Below are positions 1 through 7,302 of a stretch of DNA of 11,683 nt, piece after piece. The stretch covers positions 1-11,683 of the forward strand of contig RGVD01000065.1 of NCBI GenBank assembly GCA_010027395.1. Direction: 5' to 3'. How positions within the stretch are numbered: the stretch's first letter is position 1; the number at the start of each line of letters is the position of its first letter. The notes under the pieces are model-generated. The model was not told the origin of the DNA and ran no database searches. It was given only the letters and a program-made list of their open reading frames with translations. The stretch is from Bacteroidota bacterium (GTDB taxonomy: Bacteria; Bacteroidota; Bacteroidia; UKL13-3). The position numbers and the translations under genes are program-made.

Positions 1-69
1 TTGTCGATTTTAGCAGTAGCAGGTATCGGATACGGTATCAAAAAGCTAAAAGAGAGAAACAAAAAATAA
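1..69 (+). CDS. C-terminal end of a secreted or anchored protein, PID-CTERM-like tail (partial)
   Basis: Frame 1 is open from the window edge to a TAA at 67-69 and encodes 22 residues. They read as a short hydrophobic, glycine-rich segment (LSILAVAGIGYGIKKL) followed by a basic end (KERNKK). A short hydrophobic stretch, then AxGxxYGxKK and a lysine/arginine tail, is the arrangement of the PID-CTERM sorting signals known from Bacteroidota surface proteins, where the stretch follows a PIDGG motif. That motif would lie just outside the window, so the family call is inference. The gene's body and function cannot be seen. A strong hairpin terminator lies 32 bases after the stop, which supports this being a real gene end. 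Confidence 0.6.
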   Translation: MSILAVAGIGYGIKKLKERNKK

Positions 70-101
70 TCGAAAGATTATTGTAACAAAAACAATAAAA
101 C

Positions 102-136
102 AAAAGCCCGTCTAACGAAAGTTAAACGGGCTTTTT
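102..136 (+). terminator. Rho-independent terminator, probably bidirectional
   Basis: AAAAGCCCGT (102-111) pairs perfectly with ACGGGCTTTT (126-135). A C/A mismatch follows, then TAAC/GTTA closes a GAAA tetraloop (117-120). On the plus strand the stem ends in a run of T, which suits the gene ending at 69. On the minus strand the transcript also ends in a T-rich stretch, so the hairpin could also end dgt transcription (stop codon at 158) in this convergent arrangement. Confidence 0.85.
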
Positions 137-157
137 GTTGATGATTGAGCATGTTTA

Positions 158-1516
158 TTAGATTTTTGATAGCTCTATTCCTTTTAGTTTTTTATAGAAA
201 TGAATAGCATAGCTATCAGTCATTCCTGCTATGAACTCACAAATCTTCATAATCCTAGTATAAAGGTCTTTTTCAGGTATTTTGTTTTTACCAATAAAGT
301 GTTCTGGTATCAATTCAAGTATTTTTTTGCTCCTAAAATATTTTTTTCCATCATTTAGAGCGATATTATCTACAGCTTCAATGCATATATCTAATAGACC
401 TCCGATGATTTCAAAACCAGCCGCTTCTATTTCTAAAACTACCCTAGATTGGTATACTTTCTCTCTTGTAATCTTTTTAATATCTTCTATTATTGGTGCA
501 AATTTACTCAGCTTAATAAGTGATGTATCAAATGTACCTTCCAACATGGCTTCCTCATTTTGGATGAATAATTCAGACATGTCTTCAACCAATATATTAA
601 TGACAGATGCTCGTAAAAATGCAATTTGTTCATCTTTGTGCATTTGAGATAGTTTGTCTTTGTTGATTAAATTTCCAAGAATAGGGAATAAATATTTTTC
701 GGCATAAGAGAAATCAATTAGCTTCAATCTTAATCCATCTTCAAAGTCGATGATGCTGTAGCAGATGTCATCAGCAGCTTCAACTAAAAATGCCAATGGG
801 TGTCTTAAGTAATTAATAGAATTATCATTACTTAAACTTGTAAGTTTAAGTTCGATTGCTACTTGCTTAAAAATCTCTCTTTCTGATTGAAAGATTCCAT
901 ATTTTTTTTGACTGGCTCTATTAGGTATTGAGTTAGGTAAATTTTCACGTGGATATTTTGTAAAGGCAGCTAGGGTAGGGTAGCACAACCTTAAACCACC
1001 ATCTGGTCCACCGGTATAGTTGCTTAATATCCTAAATCCATTGGCATTTCCTTCAAAATTAACAAGGTCATTCCATTTTAATTCATCTCCGATTGAGTTT
1101 TGAAATTTACTGCCTTTCCCATTTAGGAAGTACTCACTAATTGCTGCTTCGCCACTATGTCCAAAAGGTGGATTTCCAATATCATGTGCTAGACTTGCTG
1201 CTGCAACAATTGAACCTATATCATAGGTACTTATACCTAAATCCAATAACTCAGGATATTTTTTAGTTAAGTAATTTCCAGCTTTTCTACCTAGTGATCT
1301 TCCTACGCTCGATGCTTCAAGACTATGGGTGAGTCTAGTATGAACAAAATCTTCTTCAGGCATTGGTATCACCTGTGTTTTATCTTGCAGTTTTCTGAAA
1401 GCTGATGAAAATATTATTCTATCGAAATCTACTTCAAACTCACTTCTTTCATTTGAAATTGGCGAATTGCTTTTTTGGTTATATCTAAATTTTACTAGTA
1501 TTTCACTCCAATTCAT
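158..1516 (-). CDS. dgt: dGTPase family protein (deoxyguanosinetriphosphate triphosphohydrolase-like), HD domain
   Basis: The product is 452 residues, close to the family length (E. coli Dgt is about 505). Dgt enzymes hydrolyse dGTP (some members other dNTPs) to the deoxynucleoside and triphosphate, and so control cytoplasmic dNTP pools. Family motifs are clear: the N-terminal SSAFRKLQDKTQV (37-49), HTRLTHSLE with metal ligand His64 (59-67), the HD pair His111-Asp112 in SLAHDIGNPPFGHSGE, and a later AADDICY (247-253) that supplies the fourth metal-binding Asp. No catalytic residue seems to be missing. Substrate preference cannot be read from the sequence. The ATG at 1516 begins MNWSEIL and lies only about 15 bases past the T-run of the terminator behind the upstream gene. 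No clear promoter of the TAnnTTTG type is seen in that gap. Confidence 0.93.
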   Translation of the reverse strand: MNWSEILVKFRYNQKSNSPISNERSEFEVDFDRIIFSSAFRKLQDKTQVIPMPEEDFVHTRLTHSLEASSVGRSLGRKAGNYLTKKYPELLDLGISTYDIGSIVAAASLAHDIGNPPFGHSGEAAISEYFLNGKGSKFQNSIGDELKWNDLVNFEGNANGFRILSNYTGGPDGGLRLCYPTLAAFTKYPRENLPNSIPNRASQKKYGIFQSEREIFKQVAIELKLTSLSNDNSINYLRHPLAFLVEAADDICYSIIDFEDGLRLKLIDFSYAEKYLFPILGNLINKDKLSQMHKDEQIAFLRASVINILVEDMSELFIQNEEAMLEGTFDTSLIKLSKFAPIIEDIKKITREKVYQSRVVLEIEAAGFEIIGGLLDICIEAVDNIALNDGKKYFRSKKILELIPEHFIGKNKIPEKDLYTRIMKICEFIAGMTDSYAIHFYKKLKGIELSKI

Positions 1517-1530
1517 AAGGCTAAATTATA

Positions 1531-1564
1531 AAAAAATAGGCTGTCATTTTAACGACAGCCTATT
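1531..1564 (-). terminator. Rho-independent terminator after the uppS-bamA-ompH unit
   Basis: Read on the minus strand, AATAGGCTGTC (1564-1554) pairs perfectly over 11 bases with GACAGCCTATT (1545-1535), with an 8-base loop, and runs straight into T residues (to about 1531). It lies 22 bases after the TAG of the distal ompH gene and 14 bases before the dgt start codon, so it should end the envelope operon. Confidence 0.85.
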
Positions 1565-1586
1565 CAAAATTCATTTTATTAATTTA

Positions 1587-2102
1587 CTATTGTAAACCTA
1601 ATTTCTTTTTTACCAATCCAGAAAGGTTATCACCATCAGGTTTGTATAAAAATCCAGCGGTGTTGCTATCCATTACATAGCCATAACCACTTTCTTTAGC
1701 TACAGCACCGATAGCTGTCTTAGCTTTTTCAATAATTGGTTTTAATAATTCAGCTTCTTTTTTACGAGCATTTTCTTGCGCTGATTGCTGGAATTCTTGG
1801 ATTCGACCTTGCATATCTTGCAATTCTTTTTGTTTTACCTCTTTAATAGCTTCGGGCAGCTTAGTCGCATTTTTTTCAAAATCAGCGTATTTCTTTTGAA
1901 ACTCATCACTCATTTTCTTTAACTCATCTTCAAGTGATTTACTAAAGCTTTCCATGTCAGTGTTAGCTTTTTTGTATTCAGGCATCAAGGTCATGATTTC
2001 TTGTAAATCAACATACCCTATTTTCTGTGCCGATACTTTCATTAAGCCTAAACAAAACATTAGAGTTAAGGCCATTACAATTTTTGAAACTTTGTTCATC
2101 AT
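1587..2102 (-). CDS. OmpH/Skp-family periplasmic chaperone (distal copy)
   Basis: The product is 171 residues, the usual length for this family. Skp/OmpH proteins are periplasmic trimeric chaperones that hold unfolded outer-membrane proteins on their way to the BAM complex. A signal peptide covers about residues 1-25 (cleavage after VSA, before QKIGY). The mature start KIGYVDLQEIMTLMPEYKKA is the typical small beta strand and first helix. A long charged helical region follows (about 45-125, rich in Lys, Glu and Gln), then a short C-terminal beta part ending KKLGLQ. It lies 21 bases after a second OmpH-like gene and downstream of bamA, the standard Bacteroidota order. The first two codons are both ATG, so the start is uncertain by one residue. 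This is a divergent paralogue of its neighbour, not a recent copy. Confidence 0.92.
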   Translation of the reverse strand: MMNKVSKIVMALTLMFCLGLMKVSAQKIGYVDLQEIMTLMPEYKKANTDMESFSKSLEDELKKMSDEFQKKYADFEKNATKLPEAIKEVKQKELQDMQGRIQEFQQSAQENARKKEAELLKPIIEKAKTAIGAVAKESGYGYVMDSNTAGFLYKPDGDNLSGLVKKKLGLQ

Positions 2103-2123
2103 ATTATTATTTTTGTTGGTTTA

Positions 2124-2732
2124 TTATCTTTTCTCTTCAATTTTAGGGTTGGCAGAATTGTTTCCACCACCAGGTTGTGAATTAGGGTTAGTACCTGAAG
2201 AATTCTTTGTTTTGGAAATTGTAATACCCAATTCTTTAAGTACTTCATCACTTTTGTCGTATTTGGAATTTGAATACAACATAATCACTTCTCCACCCTT
2301 TGCAAATATAAAGTCTAAAGCACTTGTTTTAGCAATTTTTTGAACTGCATCAAAAATCTTATCCTGAATAGGTTTTATTAATTCGGCTCTCTTTTTAAAC
2401 AATTCCCCCTCGTATCCAAATTTTAGATTTCTAAAATCCTTTAGCTCTTGCTCCTTAATTTTAATTTCTGTTTCTTTTTTCTTCTTCAGTTCTTCTGTCA
2501 GTAATATCTTTTCTGCCTCAAATTCACGGTATATTTTATCGATTTCTTCTTGCTTTTTGTCAATTTCCTTTTCCCAATCGAGGGATATGGCATCTAATTG
2601 CTTTTGAGCTGAACGATATTCTGGAAGCATATCTAAAATATACTCCGTGTCAACATAGGCAAATCTTTGGCCAAAAGCGCCCTCAGCTAGTGTAAATGCG
2701 CTAATGACTAATAAAAACAAATATTTTTTCAT
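2124..2732 (-). CDS. OmpH/Skp-family periplasmic chaperone (proximal copy) with a polar C-terminal tail
   Basis: I chose the ATG at 2732 (MKKYLFLL, 202 residues) over an in-frame TTG at 2744, because it gives a clean signal peptide (cleavage near AFG, before QRFAYVD) and leaves a 17-base gap after bamA. The mature start RFAYVDTEYILDMLPEY matches the first strand and helix of Skp/OmpH. A lysine- and glutamate-rich coiled-coil tentacle spans roughly residues 45-125 (KKQEEIDKIY, ELKKKKETEIK). A second beta segment (LDFIFAKGGEVIML) leads to KELGI. After the fold ends near residue 172 there is an extra disordered tail of about 30 residues rich in Asn, Ser, Gly and Pro, which the distal copy lacks. 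The expected role is escort of unfolded barrels to the BamA encoded next door. Confidence 0.92.
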   Translation of the reverse strand: MKKYLFLLVISAFTLAEGAFGQRFAYVDTEYILDMLPEYRSAQKQLDAISLDWEKEIDKKQEEIDKIYREFEAEKILLTEELKKKKETEIKIKEQELKDFRNLKFGYEGELFKKRAELIKPIQDKIFDAVQKIAKTSALDFIFAKGGEVIMLYSNSKYDKSDEVLKELGITISKTKNSSGTNPNSQPGGGNNSANPKIEEKR

Positions 2733-2749
2733 ATAATTATTCAAATTAA

Positions 2750-5305
2750 TTAAAACTGTTGTCCAATTAAGAAATGGAAATTACCTCCACTTACTCCTCC
2801 AGTACTCTGTAATCTGTCAATTCCCCAACCATAGTCTAGCCCAATCATACCAAACATAGGTAAGAAAATTCTAACCCCCATTCCATAACTCCTATATACA
2901 TCAAAAGGATTAAAATCTCTAAACTTTAGCCAGGCACCTCCTGCTTCAGCAAAGACCAATGGGAAAACCGTAGCTTGGGGGTTTAGAGAAATAGGATAAC
3001 GTAATTCCATGGTATATCTGTTATAAATGGTTGCACCTTGTTGACGAAGATAACCTGTGGCGGCATCATATGCTAAAGGAGTTAGAGAGTTGTCTGGATA
3101 TCCCCTCAAAGCAATTAATTCCCTGCCATCTAAATTAAATCCAACTAAACCTGCCCCACCTACCCAGAATCGTTCAAATGGGGTGATACCCGCAGCTTGG
3201 TTATAATATCCTATGAGACCATAATTAACCCTTGTCATTAAAACAAGGGCTTTTTCTTTACCAAATATTTTGGTAAACCATGAAGCATCAAATTTCCATT
3301 TATGGAATTCAAGCCATCTAGTCAATTCTTTTGATGTAATATCTTTATTTGAGTAGTCTTTTCCATTAAACAAAGAATAAGGAGGAGAGAGTTGTAAGGA
3401 TAAAGATATATTAGAACCGCTTGTTGGGTATATTGGGTTAATAGCCAGATTATTCCTTGACAAAACAAATTTTACACTTAAATTATTTGATATACCTTGA
3501 TTTATATTGGACAAATAAGGTTGGGGAGGAGTGGTGCCGAAACTGTCACTATATTGGTGATTGTATTGCTGGAAGGATGCTTGATAAAGTAGGGTAAAAT
3601 AATCATCAGGCCAATGCAATCGTTTACCTATACCAACTACTAGACCTGTTGTATATAAACCAGCCAATCTATGGTCTCCTGACGAATACCCATTTGTTTG
3701 TCTTGAATGATAAATTGAAACCGACAATGAATTTGGTTTTTTGCCTCCTAACCAAGGCTCTGTGAACGAGGCATTGTATGATTGATAATAAGTTCCGTTA
3801 GTTTGAGCTCTCAATGATAACCTTTGACCATCGCCCGATGGGATAGGGCTCCAAGCTTTTTTATCGCCAATCTTGCGGGCTGAGAAATTATTTAAAGTCA
3901 ATCCCAATGTGCCAATAACTGTTCCTGCACCCCAACCTCCTGATAGCTCTATTTGGTCATTGGCTCTTTCTTCTACTTTATATTCAATATCAACCGTCCC
4001 CGTTTGAGGGTTTGGCATTGGATTTACATTAAGAGCTTCTGGGTTAAAATATCCAATCTGCCCTAATTCGCGTAGCGATCTTGTTACATCACTTCTACTG
4101 AATAATTGACCCGGTTTGGTTCTTAATTCTCTTAAAATTACATGGTCGCTGGTTTTTGTATTACCTTTTACAGTTACCTTATTAACCCTAGCTTGAGCGC
4201 CCTCATATATCCTTATTTCTATGTCAATTGAATCATTCTCTACCAATACTTCAATAGGTTCAACCCTAAAGAACAAATAGCCATCATCCATGTACAGGGT
4301 GCTTATATCAAGGCTACTTTGACTCATGTTTAATTTTGAGTCTAAATTAGACTGGTCATACACATCGCCCCTTTTAATTTTTAAAACAGAATTCAGCTCT
4401 TCATCCTTGTATTTGTTATTTCCAATAAACTTAATATTTCTGAAGTAATACTTTTGTCCTTCTACTATATTGATTTTAATCTCAATTCCTTTATTGGCTA
4501 ATCTCCAAATACTATCCGAACTAATTTGTACATCCCTATAACCCATGCTAAGGTACTTATCTATAATTTTTTGTTTGTCATCATTATAGTCTTCTTCAAT
4601 AAATTTTGACTTTGCAAATAGCCTTCTTTTTCTTTTTGTTTCTTTTAACAAAGCCCTCAATTCCCTTGAGGTCAAAGCTGCATTTCCAGTAAAAATAATA
4701 TCATGTATCTTGATTCTTGAGCCTCTATCTACTATGATTTTGAGTTTTGAGGTGTTTTTGGTTACATCATCAGGTATCACTTCAAACTCAGCGGTAGCGT
4801 CTGTATAACCCTTGTCAACAAAGTGTTTAGTAATCTCTCTTCGCGTGGTACTTATCATGTTTTCATTAATGATTTGTCCCGCCCTAAGTGTTAATTCATC
4901 TCTCAAGTCTTCTGCTTTTCCTTTGCTCAAGCCTTTAAGTGCAAAGGTAGACAACCTTGGTTTTTCTCTCAAAACAAACTCCAAAGTAAGTTTGTCATCT
5001 TGTATTAGCTTAATTTTAGCTTTTACATCGTCAAACAACTTTTGTTTCCATAGATTATTGATGGCTTTGGTAATGTCATCTGAAGGTATACGTATCTTTT
5101 GACCAATCGTCAATCCTGTTAGTATGGTCAACACACTTTTATCGTAATAGTTAGTTCCTACAATATCTATTCCTTGTAATTCATAAGTTTTAGGTGATGA
5201 ATAATCCACTGAAAGTAATTGATTGGATGTATCTGTTTGTGCCGAAAGATTTGATAAAACAAATATCAATAGACAGTATAAAAATAGTATTTTGGTTTTA
5301 TGCAT
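2750..5305 (-). CDS. bamA: BamA, outer-membrane protein assembly factor (Omp85 family)
   Basis: BamA is the barrel subunit that inserts outer-membrane proteins. I chose the ATG at 5305 (MHKTKILF, 851 residues), which begins 1 base after the uppS stop. The longer alternative is a GTG at 5323 that overlaps uppS and adds six polar residues before the signal peptide. The signal peptide ends near NLSA, before QTD. Five POTRA repeats follow at roughly 41-115, 116-194, 195-283, 284-369 and 370-446, with recurring GN and GY signatures (FTGNAAL, FIGNNKY, VKGNTKT). The 16-strand barrel takes up about 449-851. It carries the conserved loop-6 motif RGYPDN near residue 734 and a C-terminal aromatic residue (FLIGQQF), the usual barrel insertion signal. 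The length suits Bacteroidota BamA. Position after uppS and before ompH genes is the phylum norm and implies translational coupling. Confidence 0.97.
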   Translation of the reverse strand: MHKTKILFLYCLLIFVLSNLSAQTDTSNQLLSVDYSSPKTYELQGIDIVGTNYYDKSVLTILTGLTIGQKIRIPSDDITKAINNLWKQKLFDDVKAKIKLIQDDKLTLEFVLREKPRLSTFALKGLSKGKAEDLRDELTLRAGQIINENMISTTRREITKHFVDKGYTDATAEFEVIPDDVTKNTSKLKIIVDRGSRIKIHDIIFTGNAALTSRELRALLKETKRKRRLFAKSKFIEEDYNDDKQKIIDKYLSMGYRDVQISSDSIWRLANKGIEIKINIVEGQKYYFRNIKFIGNNKYKDEELNSVLKIKRGDVYDQSNLDSKLNMSQSSLDISTLYMDDGYLFFRVEPIEVLVENDSIDIEIRIYEGAQARVNKVTVKGNTKTSDHVILRELRTKPGQLFSRSDVTRSLRELGQIGYFNPEALNVNPMPNPQTGTVDIEYKVEERANDQIELSGGWGAGTVIGTLGLTLNNFSARKIGDKKAWSPIPSGDGQRLSLRAQTNGTYYQSYNASFTEPWLGGKKPNSLSVSIYHSRQTNGYSSGDHRLAGLYTTGLVVGIGKRLHWPDDYFTLLYQASFQQYNHQYSDSFGTTPPQPYLSNINQGISNNLSVKFVLSRNNLAINPIYPTSGSNISLSLQLSPPYSLFNGKDYSNKDITSKELTRWLEFHKWKFDASWFTKIFGKEKALVLMTRVNYGLIGYYNQAAGITPFERFWVGGAGLVGFNLDGRELIALRGYPDNSLTPLAYDAATGYLRQQGATIYNRYTMELRYPISLNPQATVFPLVFAEAGGAWLKFRDFNPFDVYRSYGMGVRIFLPMFGMIGLDYGWGIDRLQSTGGVSGGNFHFLIGQQF

Positions 5306-5306
5306 G

Positions 5307-6065
5307 TTATGAAACTTGTTCACTGGTTTTTCCGAATCTTCTCTCTCTTTTTTGATAATCTAAAATAGCCTCGTACAAATCCTCTTTACTAAAATCAGGC
5401 CATAATTTTGGAGTAAAGTATAATTCACTATACGCAATTTCCCACAGTAAAAAATTACTAATTCTTTGTTCACCACTTGTACGAATAAGTAACTCAGGAT
5501 GCGGCATACCAGAGGTCGAGAGATGTTTGTCTAAGGTGCTTTCATTTATATCCTGAATTGTCAACTTATGATCTTTCGCATCTGTGGCAATTTGTTTTAT
5601 GGCATTCAAAATATCCCACTTTGAACTGTAACTTAACGCTAATGCCAGTGTCATTCGTGTGTTGTTTTCAGTTTCTTTAATGGCATTATTTAATTCTTTA
5701 GCACAATTTTGAGGCAGGGCTTGCATATCTCCAATCGAAACAAGCTTGATTCCATTTTTCATGAAAGTCATTTTTTCTTTCCTAATGGTTTTTACAAGCA
5801 ACTCCATCAAGGCTTCGATTTCTAATTTAGGTCTATTCCAATTTTCAGTTGAAAAGGTATACAATGTAAGATATTTAATTCCAATTTCAGCAGCGGCTTC
5901 AGCACACTCTCTCACTGCAGAGACTCCATTTTGATGACCAAACACCCTCAATTTTCCGAATCCTTTAGCCCAACGACCATTCCCATCCATAATAATGGCA
6001 ATGTGTTGAGGTAAATTCTCTAACACAATCTGATCTTTTAAACTAACATTACTTTTTCTCACCAT
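5307..6065 (-). CDS. uppS: Isoprenyl transferase (undecaprenyl diphosphate synthase)
   Basis: The product is 252 residues, full length for cis-prenyltransferases. The enzyme condenses isopentenyl diphosphate units onto farnesyl diphosphate in cis, making the C55 lipid carrier for peptidoglycan and O-antigen synthesis. Family motifs are intact: HIAIIMDGNGRWA (21-33) with catalytic Asp27, a following GH at 43-44, TFSTENWNR (70-78), ALSYSSKWDI (143-152, a Bacteroidota-like variant of the NYGGRWDI motif), LLIRTSGEQRISNF (192-205) and WEIAYSELYFT with the metal-binding Glu214. The ATG at 6065 is the first in frame. It is the first gene of the uppS-bamA-ompH-ompH unit and is separated from the DUF6089 genes upstream by two tRNA genes and a terminator. 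Confidence 0.97.
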   Translation of the reverse strand: MVRKSNVSLKDQIVLENLPQHIAIIMDGNGRWAKGFGKLRVFGHQNGVSAVRECAEAAAEIGIKYLTLYTFSTENWNRPKLEIEALMELLVKTIRKEKMTFMKNGIKLVSIGDMQALPQNCAKELNNAIKETENNTRMTLALALSYSSKWDILNAIKQIATDAKDHKLTIQDINESTLDKHLSTSGMPHPELLIRTSGEQRISNFLLWEIAYSELYFTPKLWPDFSKEDLYEAILDYQKRERRFGKTSEQVS

Positions 6066-6081
6066 TATGAACGAAAGGTGG

Positions 6082-6114
6082 CGAAGATAATAATTTGACT
6101 CAAATTTTTTGAAA
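6082..6114 (-). promoter_or_regulatory. Possible promoter for uppS-bamA-ompH (weak match)
   Basis: On the minus strand TATCTTCG (6089-6082) differs by one base from the Bacteroidota -7 consensus TAnnTTTG. TTTC, one base off the -33 element TTTG, lies 21 bases upstream (6114-6111). It sits 16 bases before the uppS ATG, downstream of the tRNA terminator, where a new promoter is needed. Both boxes are imperfect, so this is only a candidate. Confidence 0.3.
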
Positions 6115-6182
6115 TAGAGTTTTTCAAAATGATTTAAATATTTACTATGTGGTAGATGTTAGAAATGTTACAAAAAGTTCAC

Positions 6183-6217
6183 AAAAAAAGTCTGCAAATT
6201 TTGAATTTGCAGACTTT
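6183..6217 (-). terminator. Rho-independent terminator of the tRNA-Ser/tRNA-Pro unit
   Basis: A perfect inverted repeat, AAAGTCTGCAAATT (6187-6200) and AATTTGCAGACTTT (6204-6217), is separated by a 3-base loop. On the minus strand it runs into 7 T residues (6189-6183). It starts 4 bases after the tRNA-Pro discriminator base, as expected for a terminator that ends the tRNA transcript and insulates uppS. Confidence 0.85.
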
Positions 6218-6220
6218 GTG

Positions 6221-6294
6221 TCGGGGTGGCAGGATTCGAACCTACGACCTCCACATCCCAAATGTGGCGCGATACCAGGCTACGCTACACCCCG
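6221..6294 (-). tRNA. tRNA-Pro(TGG)
   Basis: A 74-base minus-strand cloverleaf. The acceptor stem CGGGGTG/CACCCCG has the C1-G72 pair typical of bacterial proline tRNAs, and the discriminator is A. The D stem is GCG/CGC. The anticodon arm CCACA-TTTGGGA-TGTGG gives anticodon TGG. The T arm is GTAGG-TTCGAAT-CCTGC. No 3' CCA is encoded (the next bases are CAC), so it must be added after transcription. It is the second gene of a two-tRNA transcript, 25 bases after tRNA-Ser. Confidence 0.96.
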
Positions 6295-6319
6295 ATTGAT
6301 ATTTATAAATAAATCTTTG

Positions 6320-6408
6320 CGGAGAGAGAGGGATTCGAACCCTCGGCACCAGTTTCCCAGTGCGGCAGTTTAGCAAACTACTGGTTTCAGCCGCTCACCC
6401 ATCTCTCC
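6320..6408 (-). tRNA. tRNA-Ser(GCT)
   Basis: An 89-base minus-strand tRNA with the long variable arm of serine tRNAs. The acceptor stem is GGAGAGA/TCTCTCC with discriminator G. The anticodon arm GTAGT-TTGCTAA-ACTGC gives anticodon GCT, which reads AGC and AGT codons. The variable arm has a GCAC/GTGC stem, and the T arm is GAGGG-TTCGAAT-CCCTC. CCA is not encoded. It is the first gene after the promoter at 6428-6458. Confidence 0.96.
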
Positions 6409-6427
6409 TTAGAGTTTTTAAGGAGTG

Positions 6428-6458
6428 CAAATGTATGGAGTTAGACGTAATTCACAAA
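6428..6458 (-). promoter_or_regulatory. Bacteroidota-type promoter for the tRNA genes
   Basis: On the minus strand the -33 element TTTG (6458-6455) is followed, after exactly 19 bases, by TACATTTG (6435-6428), a perfect match to the -7 consensus TAnnTTTG. The mature tRNA-Ser begins 19 bases past this box. This is the best promoter in the window. Confidence 0.78.
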
Positions 6459-6525
6459 TTTTTATCTAAAAAAAATATAATTATTTGGGTAATGTGAGAT
6501 AAAACGCTGTTTGATAAAGCCGCTT

Positions 6526-7299
6526 TTAAAATTTTGCACACTTAATTTTACTAGGAAGTTTTATACTAAAAGTAACCATAGCTTGCATATACCAATCATT
6601 GTATCCGGGGTCACCTCTTTGAAATCCTTTTTTAAATTGAGACTCACCAGCTACTTCCCATGAACGATCAGCAAGTAAGCCTCCTATTCCAGTTTTTAAG
6701 GATGGATCTGCATATTTACCGCTAACATCGTCCAAATAGTCGGTATATGTTCTTCTGAAACCTATGCTCACCTCCAAGCTTTTGTTGTGTGAATACAACC
6801 ATTTAACGCCAATACCAAAAGGGATTGCGTAAGAAAATTTTGAATAAGAAACGCCCTCCGTTTGCAAATCGGCCAAGTTATATGTTTCACCATTTAATTT
6901 TGTTTGAGGGTTAAAACTAAATCCTGCAAAACCTAAATATGTAAATCCAGTGAATTTTGCGTCTCGCTTGAAGGGGCCAAATTTTACAAAATTGAATTCG
7001 AAGTATGAGGCGTACTCGGTAACATTGGTCAAGAAATTCAAATTTCTCATTTTGTTATATGTGAAATTTTTGTCGTCACCGCTTAACTGAAAGGCGCTAA
7101 CTTGATTAACCCAAGCAAAAGTAGTAGAAATGTTATATCTAGAAAAAATAGCAAGTGCGGGTTTGGTTTCGTTAAAAGCTATACTTGGTGCCAAATCTCC
7201 CCAATAATTTGCCGCACCTGCAGAAACGCCAATCTCCCATTTTTGTGCATTTGCTTGCATGCTAATGAGGAATGCAATAATCTGAATTGCTTTTTTCAT
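6526..7299 (-). CDS. DUF6089-type outer-membrane beta-barrel protein (second of a tandem pair)
   Basis: The product is 257 residues. The signal peptide covers about 1-18 (cleavage after ANA, before QKWEIG). The mature protein alternates hydrophobic and polar residues, as in a small outer-membrane barrel. It starts EIGVSAGAANYWGDL and holds the blocks SGDDKN, RNLNF, FNPQTKLNG, LQTEG, YLDDVSGKYAD and DRSWE, all shared with the gene upstream, so the two are paralogues. Proteins of this type sit beside nadK and uppS in many Bacteroidota; their molecular role is not established to my knowledge. It ends KCAKF, a cysteine four residues before a terminal Phe, matching the partner's CPNF end. The ATG follows the partner's TAG after 3 bases, so the genes are probably co-translated. 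No clear terminator follows. Confidence 0.88.
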   Translation of the reverse strand: MKKAIQIIAFLISMQANAQKWEIGVSAGAANYWGDLAPSIAFNETKPALAIFSRYNISTTFAWVNQVSAFQLSGDDKNFTYNKMRNLNFLTNVTEYASYFEFNFVKFGPFKRDAKFTGFTYLGFAGFSFNPQTKLNGETYNLADLQTEGVSYSKFSYAIPFGIGVKWLYSHNKSLEVSIGFRRTYTDYLDDVSGKYADPSLKTGIGGLLADRSWEVAGESQFKKGFQRGDPGYNDWYMQAMVTFSIKLPSKIKCAKF

Positions 7300-7302
7300 C
7301 TA

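Noticed and set aside
282..647. Plus-strand open frame of 121 codons inside dgt
   Set aside because: It lies wholly within a strongly recognisable dgt frame on the other strand, shows no family motif of its own, and reads as an antisense shadow. The same holds for the plus-strand frames at 1954, 4812, 5746, 7102, 7544 and 10522.
6149..6373. Plus-strand open frame of 74 codons with phrases such as SNLRPPHPKCGA and RDSNPRHQFPSAAV
   Set aside because: It is the translation of the antisense strand of the two tRNA genes, a well-known spurious protein pattern.
6486..6525. AAAAGC...GCGTTTTATC hairpin after the second DUF6089 gene as its terminator
   Set aside because: Pairing is interrupted by a bulge and mismatches and is not followed by a clean T-run, so I do not list it.
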